Below, one piece after another: positions 15,164-23,639 of a stretch of DNA of 30,398 bases. The DNA is from Bacillota bacterium (GTDB lineage Bacteria > Bacillota > Clostridia > Lachnospirales > WQUN01). Below the pieces are notes generated by a model that was not told the origin of the DNA, ran no database searches, and worked only from the letters and a program-made list of their open reading frames with translations. The first letter of the stretch is position 1, and each line of letters opens with the position of its first letter. Location of the stretch: positions 1 to 30,398 of the forward strand of contig WQUN01000048.1 in assembly GCA_009782085.1 (NCBI GenBank), written 5' to 3'. A program made the position numbers and the translations under genes.

Positions 15164-15203
15164 TATCCAAAATATGGATATTTTCCGGTTTTGCGGCTAT
15201 AAT
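15164..15203 (+). promoter_or_regulatory. Promoter of mreB with dyad over the -35 box
   Basis: TGGATA (15175-15180), a 17-base spacer and TATAAT (15198-15203), about 47 bases before mreB. The -35 box is the right arm of an inverted repeat, TATCCA-AAATA-TGGATA (15164-15180), which could be a regulator site. Confidence 0.65.
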
Positions 15204-15250
15204 GAAGGCTATGGCGAAAAAATCAGTTTACCTAAAGAAAAGGGGATTTC

Positions 15251-16276
15251 ATGTTTTCCAAGGATCTGGGCATAGACCTGGGCACAGCCAACACTCTCGT
15301 GTTCATCAGGAATAAAGGGGTCGTGGTCAACGAGCCGTCCGTCGTGGCCATAAACACGCGGAGCAAGGAAGTCCTGGCGGTCGGCGACGAGGCCAAGGAG
15401 ATGATAGGCAGGACGCCCGGCACCATCGTGGCGATCAAGCCGATGAAGGACGGGGTCATCGCCGACTTCGAGACGACGCAGGCGATGCTTCGCTATTTCA
15501 TACGCAAGGCCTGCCAGTCGACCTTCCGCAAGCCGCGGATAGTCGTCTGCGTACCGTCCGGCGTCACCGAGGTCGAAATGAGGGCCGTCTACGAGGCGGC
15601 CATATCCTCCGGCGCCAGGCACCAGGGCGCGTACCTGGTGGAGGAGCCGATGGCGGCCGCCATAGGCGCGGGGCTCCCCGTGGAGGAGCCCACGGGCAGC
15701 ATGGTCGTGGACATAGGCGGCGGGACGAGCGAGGTCGCCGTCATCTCCCTGGGCGGCATAGTCACGTCCAAGTCCATACGCATAGCGGGCAACGCGCTCG
15801 ACGAGCATATAATCAACTACGTCAAGAAGGAGTTCAACCTGGCTATCGGCGACAGGACGGCGGAGGAGATAAAGATCAGCATCGGCTGCGCCTACAACCC
15901 CGACCCGGAGCGCGTCGCGGAGGTGCGCGGCCGCGACCTGGTTAGCGGCCTGCCCAAAACGATACACATCAGCGCGGTGGACGTGATGATGGCCATAGCG
16001 GAACCCATCACGGCCATAGTGGACGCGATAAAGTACACGCTCGAAAAGACCCCGCCGGAGCTGGCCTCCGACATAATGGAGTCCGGGATCATGCTGACCG
16101 GCGGCGGCGCTCTCCTTTCCGGGATGGACGAGCTAATCTACCAGGAGACGGGAATGCCGGTAAACATCGCGGCGGAACCGCTGCACAGCGTCGCGATAGG
16201 CACCGGCCTCGTCCTCGAGAACATCAACGTGCTCCAGAACGTACTGATAGCCCCGAAAAAGCTGAGGATGCAATAA
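15251..16276 (+). CDS. mreB: Rod-shape-determining actin homologue MreB
   Basis: A 341-residue bacterial actin that forms membrane-associated filaments and organises lateral wall synthesis. The nucleotide-binding phosphate-1 loop reads GIDLGTANTLVF at residues 7-18. The second phosphate loop is VVDIGGGTSEVAVISLGG, and the adenosine motif is GIMLTGGGALLSGMDELI. Length and order match the family closely. AAAGGGG lies 6-7 bases before the ATG. It is the first gene of the shape and division run, and mreC starts directly after its stop. The Mbl and MreBH paralogues are alternatives, but position before mreC favours MreB itself. Confidence 0.97.
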   Translation: MFSKDLGIDLGTANTLVFIRNKGVVVNEPSVVAINTRSKEVLAVGDEAKEMIGRTPGTIVAIKPMKDGVIADFETTQAMLRYFIRKACQSTFRKPRIVVCVPSGVTEVEMRAVYEAAISSGARHQGAYLVEEPMAAAIGAGLPVEEPTGSMVVDIGGGTSEVAVISLGGIVTSKSIRIAGNALDEHIINYVKKEFNLAIGDRTAEEIKISIGCAYNPDPERVAEVRGRDLVSGLPKTIHISAVDVMMAIAEPITAIVDAIKYTLEKTPPELASDIMESGIMLTGGGALLSGMDELIYQETGMPVNIAAEPLHSVAIGTGLVLENINVLQNVLIAPKKLRMQ

Positions 16277-17110
16277 ATGAGCTTTATACACAGGCACAAA
16301 CGGTTTTTCATAGCCCTCATGTCGTTTTTATGCCTGGCCGCCATAGCCGTCACCGCCCTGGGAAAGGCCAGGCCAACGGTTTTGCGGACCGCGCTGGGCT
16401 TCGTCGTCTCGCCTTTGCAGACCGGGGTGACAAGGGCCGCGAACTGGACGCGCTCCAAGGTGGATTTCTTCGTGAACATGTCGAACCTCCAGAGCGAAAA
16501 CGACGCGCTTAAGGCGGAGAACGCCGCGCTCAAAGACGAGAACACGCGCCTGTCTCTGGCCATGCAGGAGAACACGGAGTACGCCAAGCTCTACGAGCTC
16601 GACCAGAAATACGCCGACTACCCCAAGACCGGCGCTGAGATCATCGCCAAAGACCCGAGCGACTGGGTGGACGCGTACACGGTAAACAAGGGGATGTCCA
16701 GCGGCCTGGCGCAGAACATGGCGGTTTTAAGCGACGGCGGACTGTTCGGCGTCGTCACGGACTGCGGCGCGGGCACCTCCACGGTCATGACCATCTTGGA
16801 CGACAGGTCGTCGGTGTCGGCCATGTGCGCGCGGACCGGGGACCAGGGTTTCGTCAGGGGCGACCGCGAGCTGATGAACGACGGCCTGTGCCAGATGGTT
16901 TACATAAACGTTAACGCCCAGCTGATAGTCGGGGACGAGATCGTCACCTCGTCGATGAGCTCCGTCTACCCCAAGGGGATCACCATCGGCACGGTCACGG
17001 AGATAACCGACGACCCGAACGGGCTTACCAAGACGGCGATAATAACGCCGGCGGCGACGTTCCGCCGGCTGGACAAAGTTCTTATAATAACATTGAAAAA
17101 TGAGAGTTAG
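16277..17110 (+). CDS. mreC: Rod-shape-determining protein MreC
   Basis: A 277-residue bitopic protein. A short cytoplasmic tail is followed by a helix (about 11-29), then a periplasmic-side coiled coil at about 68-105 (NLQSENDALKAENAALKDEN). The beta-rich C-terminal domain contains VNKGMSSGLAQNMAVLSDGG and the characteristic GLFGVVTD and GDEIVTSSMSSVYPKGITIG segments. MreC links MreB filaments to the cell-wall synthases PBP2/RodA. The ATG abuts the mreB stop codon (TAAATG); GAGG 9 bases upstream lies inside mreB, so translation is probably coupled. Confidence 0.95.
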   Translation: MSFIHRHKRFFIALMSFLCLAAIAVTALGKARPTVLRTALGFVVSPLQTGVTRAANWTRSKVDFFVNMSNLQSENDALKAENAALKDENTRLSLAMQENTEYAKLYELDQKYADYPKTGAEIIAKDPSDWVDAYTVNKGMSSGLAQNMAVLSDGGLFGVVTDCGAGTSTVMTILDDRSSVSAMCARTGDQGFVRGDRELMNDGLCQMVYINVNAQLIVGDEIVTSSMSSVYPKGITIGTVTEITDDPNGLTKTAIITPAATFRRLDKVLIITLKNES

Positions 17111-17116
17111 TTGATT

Positions 17117-17617
17117 ATGGTTATACGCGTTATTGTTATGGCGGTCATCGTGCTCGCGAATTTCGTGCTTCAGTCGGCCGCCTTTCAATACATAACGGTA
17201 TTGGGAGTCACCCCGAACACAGCGCTGATATTGGTCTGCAGCTACGCCGTTTTGCGTGGGGACGCGGAGGGCGCGATCCTGGGCTTTTTCGCCGGGCTGC
17301 TCCAGGATATCTATTACGGCCCGGTCATAGGGCTGGGCGCGCTTCTGTACATGCTTATCGGGTACGTCTGCGGCAAGCCTTTGCGGGATTTTTACAAGGA
17401 AAACTACTTCTTCGCCGTGCTTCTGGTGGCGGCGGGCGCGATGTTCTACCAGTTCGCCTACTATTTCGCGCATTACCTCTTCCGCGGCAGGACCGACGTC
17501 GGCTACTATTTCCGCGCGGTGATGCTGCCGGGGACGATATACACGGTCATAGCCGCGATTCCGCTGTACGGGCTGGTTTATCTGCTGAACCAGAGGCTGG
17601 AAAGGACAAGAGGGTAA
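17117..17617 (+). CDS. mreD: Rod-shape-determining membrane protein MreD
   Basis: A 166-residue polytopic membrane protein with five or six hydrophobic segments. The family hallmark GFFAGLLQDIYYGPVIGLGA sits near residues 55-74. MreD is part of the elongasome with MreB and MreC. The ATG at 17117 is taken as start; an in-frame TTG at 17111 directly after the mreC stop is an alternative. The Shine-Dalgarno is weak (GAGAG), which fits coupled translation. Confidence 0.92.
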   Translation: MVIRVIVMAVIVLANFVLQSAAFQYITVLGVTPNTALILVCSYAVLRGDAEGAILGFFAGLLQDIYYGPVIGLGALLYMLIGYVCGKPLRDFYKENYFFAVLLVAAGAMFYQFAYYFAHYLFRGRTDVGYYFRAVMLPGTIYTVIAAIPLYGLVYLLNQRLERTRG

Positions 17618-17618
17618 T

Positions 17619-20174
17619 TTGGAAGATAAATTGTACAAAAGGTTTTTGAGGATAATCACAAACAGGCTGCTGATCGTCTCTCTGGTGATCGCCGCGCTTT
17701 TTTACGTGCTCCTGGCGCAGCTTTTCAACCTGCAGATCATACGCGGCGAGGACTACAGGAACAAGCAGGAGGCGACCAACCGGGAGACCCTGACCGTCGA
17801 AGCCACGCGCGGCTCCATCTACGACAGGCTCGGGCGGCCGCTGGCCGTCAACGAGCCCGCGTTCTCCGTGCTGATGGACGCCAACGCGCCGATCACCGCC
17901 GCCACCTTCTACGACGTGGTCAAGCTGTTCGAGAAGAACGGCGACGCCGTGGTGGACACGTTCCCGATAACCAAGAGCGAGCCGTACCAGTTCAGCTTCT
18001 CCGGCACCGGCACGAACGAGAGCCGCTGGAAGGCGGACATGGGCTTTACCGGCAAGGACGCGTCGCTTAACGCCGCGGACAGCCTGCGGAAGCTCCGCGC
18101 GCAGTTCGGCGTCCCGCCCTCCCTCCCCGACGGCGAGGCCAGGAAGATACTGAACCTCTGCGCGATGCTCTATCTGCAGAGATACCACACCTACGACCCG
18201 ATAACCATCGCCTACGACGTGAAGCCCGAGACGGTCACGGTGATCGAGGAGAACGGCGTCAAATACAGCGGCATCTACGTGGACACGCAGTATCTCCGGC
18301 GCTACCCGGAGGGCAAATATTTCGCGAACATCATCGGCTACACGGGCGGCATGGGAGGCCTCGGCCAGGCGGCGCTCGACGAGAAGCTAGCTTTGGGCTA
18401 CTCCCTGTCGGACAAGATCGGTAAGACCGGGCTGGAACTCAGCATGGAAGACCGGCTCCGCGGGACCAACGGCTCCGTCGTGGCGGAGACCGACTCGCTC
18501 GGCAGGCTTATTCGGCAGCTTCCGAACTCGACCGACCCCAAGCCCGGGAACGACATATATCTGACGATGGACCGGGATTTGCAGGCCAAGGCCTACGACC
18601 TGATGGAGGCCCAGCTGAGCCTGACTTTGCAGAACAGGCTTCTGGGCGTCGGCTCGACCGCGGCGCGCGACACCAGAATAACCCTGGAGCAGGTGTTCCG
18701 CTCCATGGTGACGGGCAACGCGATCTCTGTCGAGCAGATCATGAGCTCCACCCAGAACGAGGACTCCTACGCGGTGCGCCGCTACGTGCTTTCGGCCGAT
18801 CCAAAGTGGGTCTTCCCGCCGGACCGCGACTTCTCCGGCACCAAGGCGATCATAGCCGCCGGGATAGACAGCGGCGCGATCACGCCCCAGACGATGCTTC
18901 TGGTCATGCTGGATCAGGGGCTTATCACCGGCGGCCCCGAAGAAGCGGCGCTGATACAGGGCGGCGGGGCGAGCCCTCTCAACGTGTTTCTGGACAAGAT
19001 GAAGGCGGGGGAGATCACCCCGCAGATGATAGATATGGACCCGTGCACGGGCTCCGTGGTCGTCCTGGACGTCAGGAACGGGGACGTTTTGGCCGCCGCC
19101 GGCTACCCGAGCTACGACACTAACGAGCTGGTCAACAACATGAACGTAGAATATTACAACAAATGCAGCAGCGACCCCACGGCGCCCTTTGTGGACAGGC
19201 CGTTCAAGGAGGCCCACGCGCCCGGCTCCACGTTCAAGATGATAACCGCCGTGACGGCGATGGAGAAGGGCTCCATCACGCCGACCTCCAAGATATACGA
19301 CGAGACGGTGTTCACAGCGGCCGGCCTGCCGTACCTCAGAAACTACTCGACGGTCAGCAACGGGTGGATAGACGTGACGAAGGCTCTCGAGGTCTCCTGC
19401 AACTTCTTTTTCTGCGAGGCGGCGTACAGGCTCGGGAACACCAAGACCGGCAACCCGCTGGACAGCATAAACGATTTGGGCGAATACATGAAATATTTCG
19501 GCCTGAACGAGGACACCGGCGTGGAGATCGGCGAGCTCGACGCCCCGCCGGACGGGATCGACAGGATTTCCTGCCCGGCGCTCAAGGACTACAGGACGCT
19601 TTTGCTTAACCCGGACGCCACTAGCTACGACAGGGAGTGGCACGACGGGGACACGGTCCAGACGGCCATAGGCCAGGGGTACAACAGCTACACCGCGGCC
19701 GGCATGGCGAAATATTTCATGACTTTGGCCACCCGCGGGGTCAGGTATCAGCTCCACCTGGTGGATTCGGTTGTTAGCCACGACAGGACGGAGACCCAGA
19801 AGACCCAACCGGTCATCGAGGCGTCCGACCTGCCCATCCTGGACTCCACCTGGGACGCGGTTTACCGGGGAATGCTCGCGGTCGTGAGCGGCGCGCAGGG
19901 AACCGGCGCGAACGTGTTCAGGGACTTCGGCGTCCAGGTCGCCGGCAAGACGGGCACCGCCCAGGAGAACAAGAACAGGAACGACCACTCGTCCTTCGGG
20001 GGGTTCGCGCCGTTCGACGACCCGCAGATCGCGGTTTACGTCATGATCCCGTTCGGGGACACGAAGGCGAACCCGGCGGTCTCTTCGCAGATCGCGCGGG
20101 ACGTCATGGCGTATTATTTCGGGCTCGGCGCGGGGCCGGCGGATGTGCCGGCGGTGAATGAGATGACGGAATAG
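17619..20174 (+). CDS. mrdA: Penicillin-binding protein 2 (elongasome transpeptidase)
   Basis: An 851-residue class B penicillin-binding protein. A membrane anchor at about 15-37 is followed by the dimerisation/pedestal domain, with NRETLTVEATRGSIYDRLGR at 55-74. The transpeptidase has the active-site Ser in STFK (S537, K540), the SxN motif SCN at 593-595 and KTGT at 777-780. It crosslinks side-wall peptidoglycan together with RodA. A block of about 140 residues (roughly 330-473) sits between DRDLQAKAYDLMEAQL and GSVVVLDVRNGDVLAAAGYP. E. coli PBP2 (633 residues) lacks it; I believe clostridial PBP2s often carry such an insertion. The start is TTG at 17619, with AGAGGG 5 bases upstream, one base after the mreD stop. 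Confidence 0.95.
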   Translation: MEDKLYKRFLRIITNRLLIVSLVIAALFYVLLAQLFNLQIIRGEDYRNKQEATNRETLTVEATRGSIYDRLGRPLAVNEPAFSVLMDANAPITAATFYDVVKLFEKNGDAVVDTFPITKSEPYQFSFSGTGTNESRWKADMGFTGKDASLNAADSLRKLRAQFGVPPSLPDGEARKILNLCAMLYLQRYHTYDPITIAYDVKPETVTVIEENGVKYSGIYVDTQYLRRYPEGKYFANIIGYTGGMGGLGQAALDEKLALGYSLSDKIGKTGLELSMEDRLRGTNGSVVAETDSLGRLIRQLPNSTDPKPGNDIYLTMDRDLQAKAYDLMEAQLSLTLQNRLLGVGSTAARDTRITLEQVFRSMVTGNAISVEQIMSSTQNEDSYAVRRYVLSADPKWVFPPDRDFSGTKAIIAAGIDSGAITPQTMLLVMLDQGLITGGPEEAALIQGGGASPLNVFLDKMKAGEITPQMIDMDPCTGSVVVLDVRNGDVLAAAGYPSYDTNELVNNMNVEYYNKCSSDPTAPFVDRPFKEAHAPGSTFKMITAVTAMEKGSITPTSKIYDETVFTAAGLPYLRNYSTVSNGWIDVTKALEVSCNFFFCEAAYRLGNTKTGNPLDSINDLGEYMKYFGLNEDTGVEIGELDAPPDGIDRISCPALKDYRTLLLNPDATSYDREWHDGDTVQTAIGQGYNSYTAAGMAKYFMTLATRGVRYQLHLVDSVVSHDRTETQKTQPVIEASDLPILDSTWDAVYRGMLAVVSGAQGTGANVFRDFGVQVAGKTGTAQENKNRNDHSSFGGFAPFDDPQIAVYVMIPFGDTKANPAVSSQIARDVMAYYFGLGAGPADVPAVNEMTE

Positions 20175-20221
20175 AAATTATATAGAGCTCCGCCGGCCAG
20201 GCGTGAGCATCGGGGGATACT

Positions 20222-20866
20222 ATGGACGGCGAAAAACCTGTGATCTTCAAGGGCAGGAAGGACGGGCTGGACGTCTGGCTCGACGACAAGCCCGATTTTG
20301 ACGCGATTCGCGAGGCTTTCAGGGAAAAGACGGAGTCGTCGGGGAATTTTTTCAACGTCGCGGACATGAAAGTCTCGTTCACGGGCCGCAGGCTGCTGGA
20401 CGAGCAGAGGGACGAACTGATGGAGATCCTGGCGAAGAGCATTGAGATACCGCCGGCCCCGGACATCGGCGGCGGCGAGGAGCCCTGCCGGGACGAGGCC
20501 GTGGAGAGCTGCGCCCGTCAGGGTCTGGACGAGCGGGCCGCGGTTTTCCACAACGGGACCCTGCGCTCCGGCCAGTCCGTGCGCTACGCGGGCGACGTGA
20601 TCGTGCTCGGCGATGTGAACCCGGGCGCGGAGGTCATCGCCGAAGGGAACATCATCATTTTGGGCTCGCTAAAAGGCACCGTCCACGCGGGCTGCGCCGG
20701 GGACGACCGTTGCTTCGTGAGCGCCGTGGCCCTCGTCCCGATCCAGCTGCGCATCTGCGACAAGCTGACCCACGCCCTGGCCGGCAGGAGAAGGGCCGCC
20801 CGCGCCGTCCCGTCCTACGCGTTCCTCCAGGACGGGCAGATATACGTCGCGCCGCTGGTGAACTGA
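20222..20866 (+). CDS. minC: Septum-site-determining protein MinC
   Basis: A 214-residue FtsZ-assembly inhibitor. The N-terminal domain (about 1-80) is divergent, as usual. The C-terminal beta-helix is plain from about residue 105: RSGQSVRYAGDVIVLGDVNP, then GAEVIAEGNIIILGSLKGTV and HAG. The segment RICDKLTHALAG lies before the C-terminus. MinC is carried to the membrane by MinD and blocks division near the poles. The ATG at 20222 has GGGGG 6 bases upstream. It lies 47 bp after mrdA and 77 bp before minD. Confidence 0.93.
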   Translation: MDGEKPVIFKGRKDGLDVWLDDKPDFDAIREAFREKTESSGNFFNVADMKVSFTGRRLLDEQRDELMEILAKSIEIPPAPDIGGGEEPCRDEAVESCARQGLDERAAVFHNGTLRSGQSVRYAGDVIVLGDVNPGAEVIAEGNIIILGSLKGTVHAGCAGDDRCFVSAVALVPIQLRICDKLTHALAGRRRAARAVPSYAFLQDGQIYVAPLVN

Positions 20867-20883
20867 GATTTGACAATTCGGTA

Positions 20884-20912
20884 TATACATAATGTCCGCG
20901 CCTTGATATAAT
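20884..20912 (+). promoter_or_regulatory. Possible internal promoter before minD
   Basis: TATACA (20884-20889), a 17-base spacer and a perfect TATAAT (20907-20912) in the 77-bp gap between minC and minD. The -35 box is poor. A TTGACA at 20870-20875 has no well-spaced -10 partner. It could give minDE-rodA-mgsA transcription apart from mreB. Confidence 0.5.
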
Positions 20913-20943
20913 TTACCAAAACAACCGGGGGAGGAACGGGGAG

Positions 20944-21741
20944 ATGAGCGAGGTTTATGTGATCACATCCGGGAAGGGCGGCGTCGGGAAGACCACCACG
21001 ACGGCCAATCTCGGGGCGGGCCTGGCGCTCCGGGGGAAGAAGGTCGCGCTCGTGGACGCGGACATCGGGCTCCGGAACCTGGACGTGGTGATGGGGCTGG
21101 AAAACCGTATCGTCTACGACCTGATCGACGTGATCGACGGCAACTGCCGCCTTAAACAGGCGCTCATCAGGGACAAGCGGTTCGAGACCCTCTATCTGCT
21201 GCCCGCCGCGCAAACCAAGGACAAGACCGCCGTCAGCCCGGAGCAGATGCAAAAACTTTGCGAGACGCTCAAGGAGGAGTTCGATTACGTCCTGATCGAC
21301 TGCCCCGCCGGGATCGAGCAGGGCTTCAGGAACGCCGTCGCCGGGGCGGACAAGGCGATCGTCGTCACGACGCCGGAGGTCTCCGCGGTGCGCGACGCCG
21401 ACAGGATCATCGGCCTTCTGGAGGCGGCGGAGCTCCGCGGGCCCTTGCTCATCCTGAACCGCATACGCCCGGACATGGTCAAGCGCGGGGACATGATGGC
21501 CATGGAGGACGTCACGGAGATACTCGCGATCGACATTCTGGGCGTCGTGCCGGACGACGAGACGATCGTGATCTCCACGAACCGGGGAGAGCCCGCGGTG
21601 GCGGACAACGCCTCCCGCGCCGGCATGGCCTACCGCAACATCACCAGGCGCATATTGGGCGAGGAAGTGCCTCTGATGGACCTGAACGGGGAGGACAGCT
21701 TCCTGGAGAAACTGCGGAAGCTGTTCCGCGGCGGGAAATAA
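20944..21741 (+). CDS. minD: Septum-site-determining ATPase MinD
   Basis: A 265-residue ParA/MinD-family ATPase. The deviant Walker A is SGKGGVGKTT at residues 9-18. Switch sequences include VDADIGLRNLDVVMG and LIDCPAGIEQGF. The C-terminus, EDSFLEKLRKLFRGGK, is the amphipathic membrane-targeting helix. MinD recruits MinC to the membrane and is released by MinE. A long purine-rich stretch, including GGGGAG directly before the ATG and GGGGGAGGAACGGGGAG overall, provides the ribosome site. minE follows after 13 bp. Confidence 0.97.
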   Translation: MSEVYVITSGKGGVGKTTTTANLGAGLALRGKKVALVDADIGLRNLDVVMGLENRIVYDLIDVIDGNCRLKQALIRDKRFETLYLLPAAQTKDKTAVSPEQMQKLCETLKEEFDYVLIDCPAGIEQGFRNAVAGADKAIVVTTPEVSAVRDADRIIGLLEAAELRGPLLILNRIRPDMVKRGDMMAMEDVTEILAIDILGVVPDDETIVISTNRGEPAVADNASRAGMAYRNITRRILGEEVPLMDLNGEDSFLEKLRKLFRGGK

Positions 21742-21754
21742 GGGGGGCGGGGAC

Positions 21755-22030
21755 ATGGACTTTTTCGGCCTATTTTCAAGGAAAAATTCGTCAAAGGATA
21801 TGGCCAAGGACAGGCTGAAGCTGGTCTTGATCCATGACCGCGCCAACTGCTCGCCGAACGTCCTGGAGATGCTCAAGATCGACATTATAAAGGTCATATC
21901 CAACTACATGGAGATCGACGAGAAGGAGCTGGACATCCAGATCACGCAGACGCAGACGGACGACAACGGGAACGTGCCCGTGCTGCTGGCGAACATACCC
22001 ATAAAGAGCATGAGGAAGGTAAAGAATTGA
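21755..22030 (+). CDS. minE: Division topological-specificity factor MinE
   Basis: A 91-residue protein with the family layout. A short amphipathic membrane helix (MDFFGLFSRK) is followed by the MinD-activating helix/strand region (AKDRLKLVLIHDRANCSP) and the dimerising domain (LEMLKIDIIKVISNYMEIDE and following). MinE stimulates MinD ATPase activity and so sets the mid-cell position. Its presence with MinD implies an oscillating Min system, not a DivIVA-anchored one. It overlaps the rodA start by 4 bases. Confidence 0.94.
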   Translation: MDFFGLFSRKNSSKDMAKDRLKLVLIHDRANCSPNVLEMLKIDIIKVISNYMEIDEKELDIQITQTQTDDNGNVPVLLANIPIKSMRKVKN

Positions 22031-23157
22031 TATTCGTCCGTCGCCAATGGCGTTCATTCGACTTTGTCCTCGCCCTTTTGGTATTGGGCTTCGCCGTCTA
22101 CGGCCTTTTCGTCATCAAAAGCGCGACGGCCTACGACGTGCGCGGCCTGGCTAAGATATACTCGAACCAGCGGATATTCCTGGCCTCCGGGGCGGTCCTG
22201 ATGTTCCTGGCGGCCTTTGTGGACTACCACTTCATAACCCGGTTTTTCATCCCGATCTACGTCCTGGGCCTGCTGCTTCTGGTTTTTGTGCTGTTCCGGG
22301 GCAAGGACGAGACGAACACGGCCAGGTGGATCGCCGTCGGCGCGATGTCCATCCAGCCCTCCGAGTTCATGAAAATATTTCTGATACTATTTCTCGCCAA
22401 ATTCATTGACAAATGGCGGGATTCGGTTAATAATATCTTGATGCTGGCTCTCGGGCTGGCGATAATCGCCGTCCCGGCCGCGCTGATCTTCGTGCAGCCC
22501 GCGCTGTCGGCCTGCCTGGTGATCGCGACCATCGGCCTGTGTGTCCTCTTCGTTTCGGGGATACATTACAGATACATCTTCGCCGCGGCCTTGGTCCTCG
22601 TGCCGCTGGCGGCCGTCTTTCTGTGGGACGTCCAGAAGGCGGAGCCGTTTTTGCAGAAGATAAACGTCCTGGGCGAATACCAGGTGGGGCGGATCAAGGA
22701 CTATCTGCACCCGGTCCAGAACCCGGATCAGTACACCCAGATAAGCCGCTCCCTGAGCCACATCGGGCGGGGGATGCTGACGGGTGTCGGTTTAGGCAAG
22801 GGCACTTACGTCCCGGCCGGCTCCAACGACTTCATCTTCGCCGTCATAGGCGAGCAGCTCGGCTTCCTGGGTTGCGCCGCGACGCTGGGGATCATGTTTC
22901 TGATAATCGCCAAGTGCGTCCTCACGGCGAACATGGCCGTGGACCTCCAGGGCCGGCTGATCGCCTCCGGCGTGGCCGTGATGCTCGCCTTCGAGGCGTT
23001 CGTCAACGTCGGCGTGGCGACGGCGCTTCTGCCGAACACGGGTATGCCGTTCCCGTTCCTGTCCTCGGGCGGGAGCACGATGTGGGTGCACATGATCGCG
23101 ATAGGGCTCGTCATTAACGTGGGGCTCTTTAAGAGGAAATCGCTGTTTCAGGAATAG
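22027..23157 (+). CDS. rodA: Peptidoglycan glycosyltransferase RodA (SEDS family)
   Basis: A 376-residue SEDS polymerase with about ten membrane helices. Conserved stretches are ARWIAVGAMSIQPSEFMKIF, the extracellular SNDFIFAVIGEQLGFLG containing the Asp needed for polymerase activity, and PNTGMPFPFLSSGGST near the C-terminus. RodA polymerises lipid II glycan strands for PBP2 to crosslink. The start is TTG at 22027, overlapping the minE stop, with GAGGAAGG 8 bases upstream. FtsW and SpoVE are close relatives; the operon context with mreBCD and PBP2 supports RodA. Confidence 0.94.
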   Translation: MIFVRRQWRSFDFVLALLVLGFAVYGLFVIKSATAYDVRGLAKIYSNQRIFLASGAVLMFLAAFVDYHFITRFFIPIYVLGLLLLVFVLFRGKDETNTARWIAVGAMSIQPSEFMKIFLILFLAKFIDKWRDSVNNILMLALGLAIIAVPAALIFVQPALSACLVIATIGLCVLFVSGIHYRYIFAAALVLVPLAAVFLWDVQKAEPFLQKINVLGEYQVGRIKDYLHPVQNPDQYTQISRSLSHIGRGMLTGVGLGKGTYVPAGSNDFIFAVIGEQLGFLGCAATLGIMFLIIAKCVLTANMAVDLQGRLIASGVAVMLAFEAFVNVGVATALLPNTGMPFPFLSSGGSTMWVHMIAIGLVINVGLFKRKSLFQE

Positions 23158-23230
23158 AGGCGGCCTCTGACGCCGCTGAATAAGTCGCAGAATAAGTATA
23201 CGCGCCGGTTAGGCCGGGACGGAGGTTGGC

Positions 23231-23626
23231 ATGAACATCGCCTTGATCGCTCACGACAACAAAAAGAAGCTCATGGAGAATCTGTGCATCGCCTACAGGC
23301 ATATCCTGAGCAAAAACACCCTTTACGCCACCGGCACGACGGGGCAGATAATCGAGGAGGCCATCAACCTGCCCGTGCACAAATACCTGGCCGGGCACCT
23401 CGGCGGCGAGCAGCAGATGGGCACGCAGATAGCCCACAACGACATCGACCTCGTGATCTTTCTCCGCGACCCTCTCTCGCCCAAATATTACGAGCCCGAC
23501 ATCAATTCCGTCATGCGCCTTTGCGACGCGCACAACATCCCCCTGGCCTCGAACCTGGCCACGGCGGAGGCGCTTTTATTGGCGCTGGACAGAGGGGATC
23601 TGGACTGGAGGCATGTGGTGAGGTAG
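23231..23626 (+). CDS. mgsA: Methylglyoxal synthase homologue with altered active site
   Basis: A 131-residue MGS-fold protein. The family enzyme converts dihydroxyacetone phosphate to methylglyoxal. An ungapped match to E. coli MgsA, from memory, keeps the phosphate loop ATGTTG (33-38), H8 (E. coli H19), D80 (D91) and D90 (D101). However, the catalytic base D71 is Glu here (E60, in GGEQQ instead of GGDQQ) and H98 is Tyr (Y87, in KYYEPD instead of PHDPD). Activity may be reduced or changed. GGAGG lies 6 bases before the ATG. It is the last gene of the run, 73 bp after rodA, a position I know for mgsA in Clostridia. It converges with purC. Confidence 0.87.
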   Translation: MNIALIAHDNKKKLMENLCIAYRHILSKNTLYATGTTGQIIEEAINLPVHKYLAGHLGGEQQMGTQIAHNDIDLVIFLRDPLSPKYYEPDINSVMRLCDAHNIPLASNLATAEALLLALDRGDLDWRHVVR

Positions 23627-23639
23627 GGAGGGCGCTTTA

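Noticed and set aside
18387..19988. A 533-codon open frame on the minus strand opposite mrdA
   Set aside because: It is a by-product of high G+C codon usage opposite a clear PBP2 gene; its translation is Arg/Val/His-rich with no family motif.
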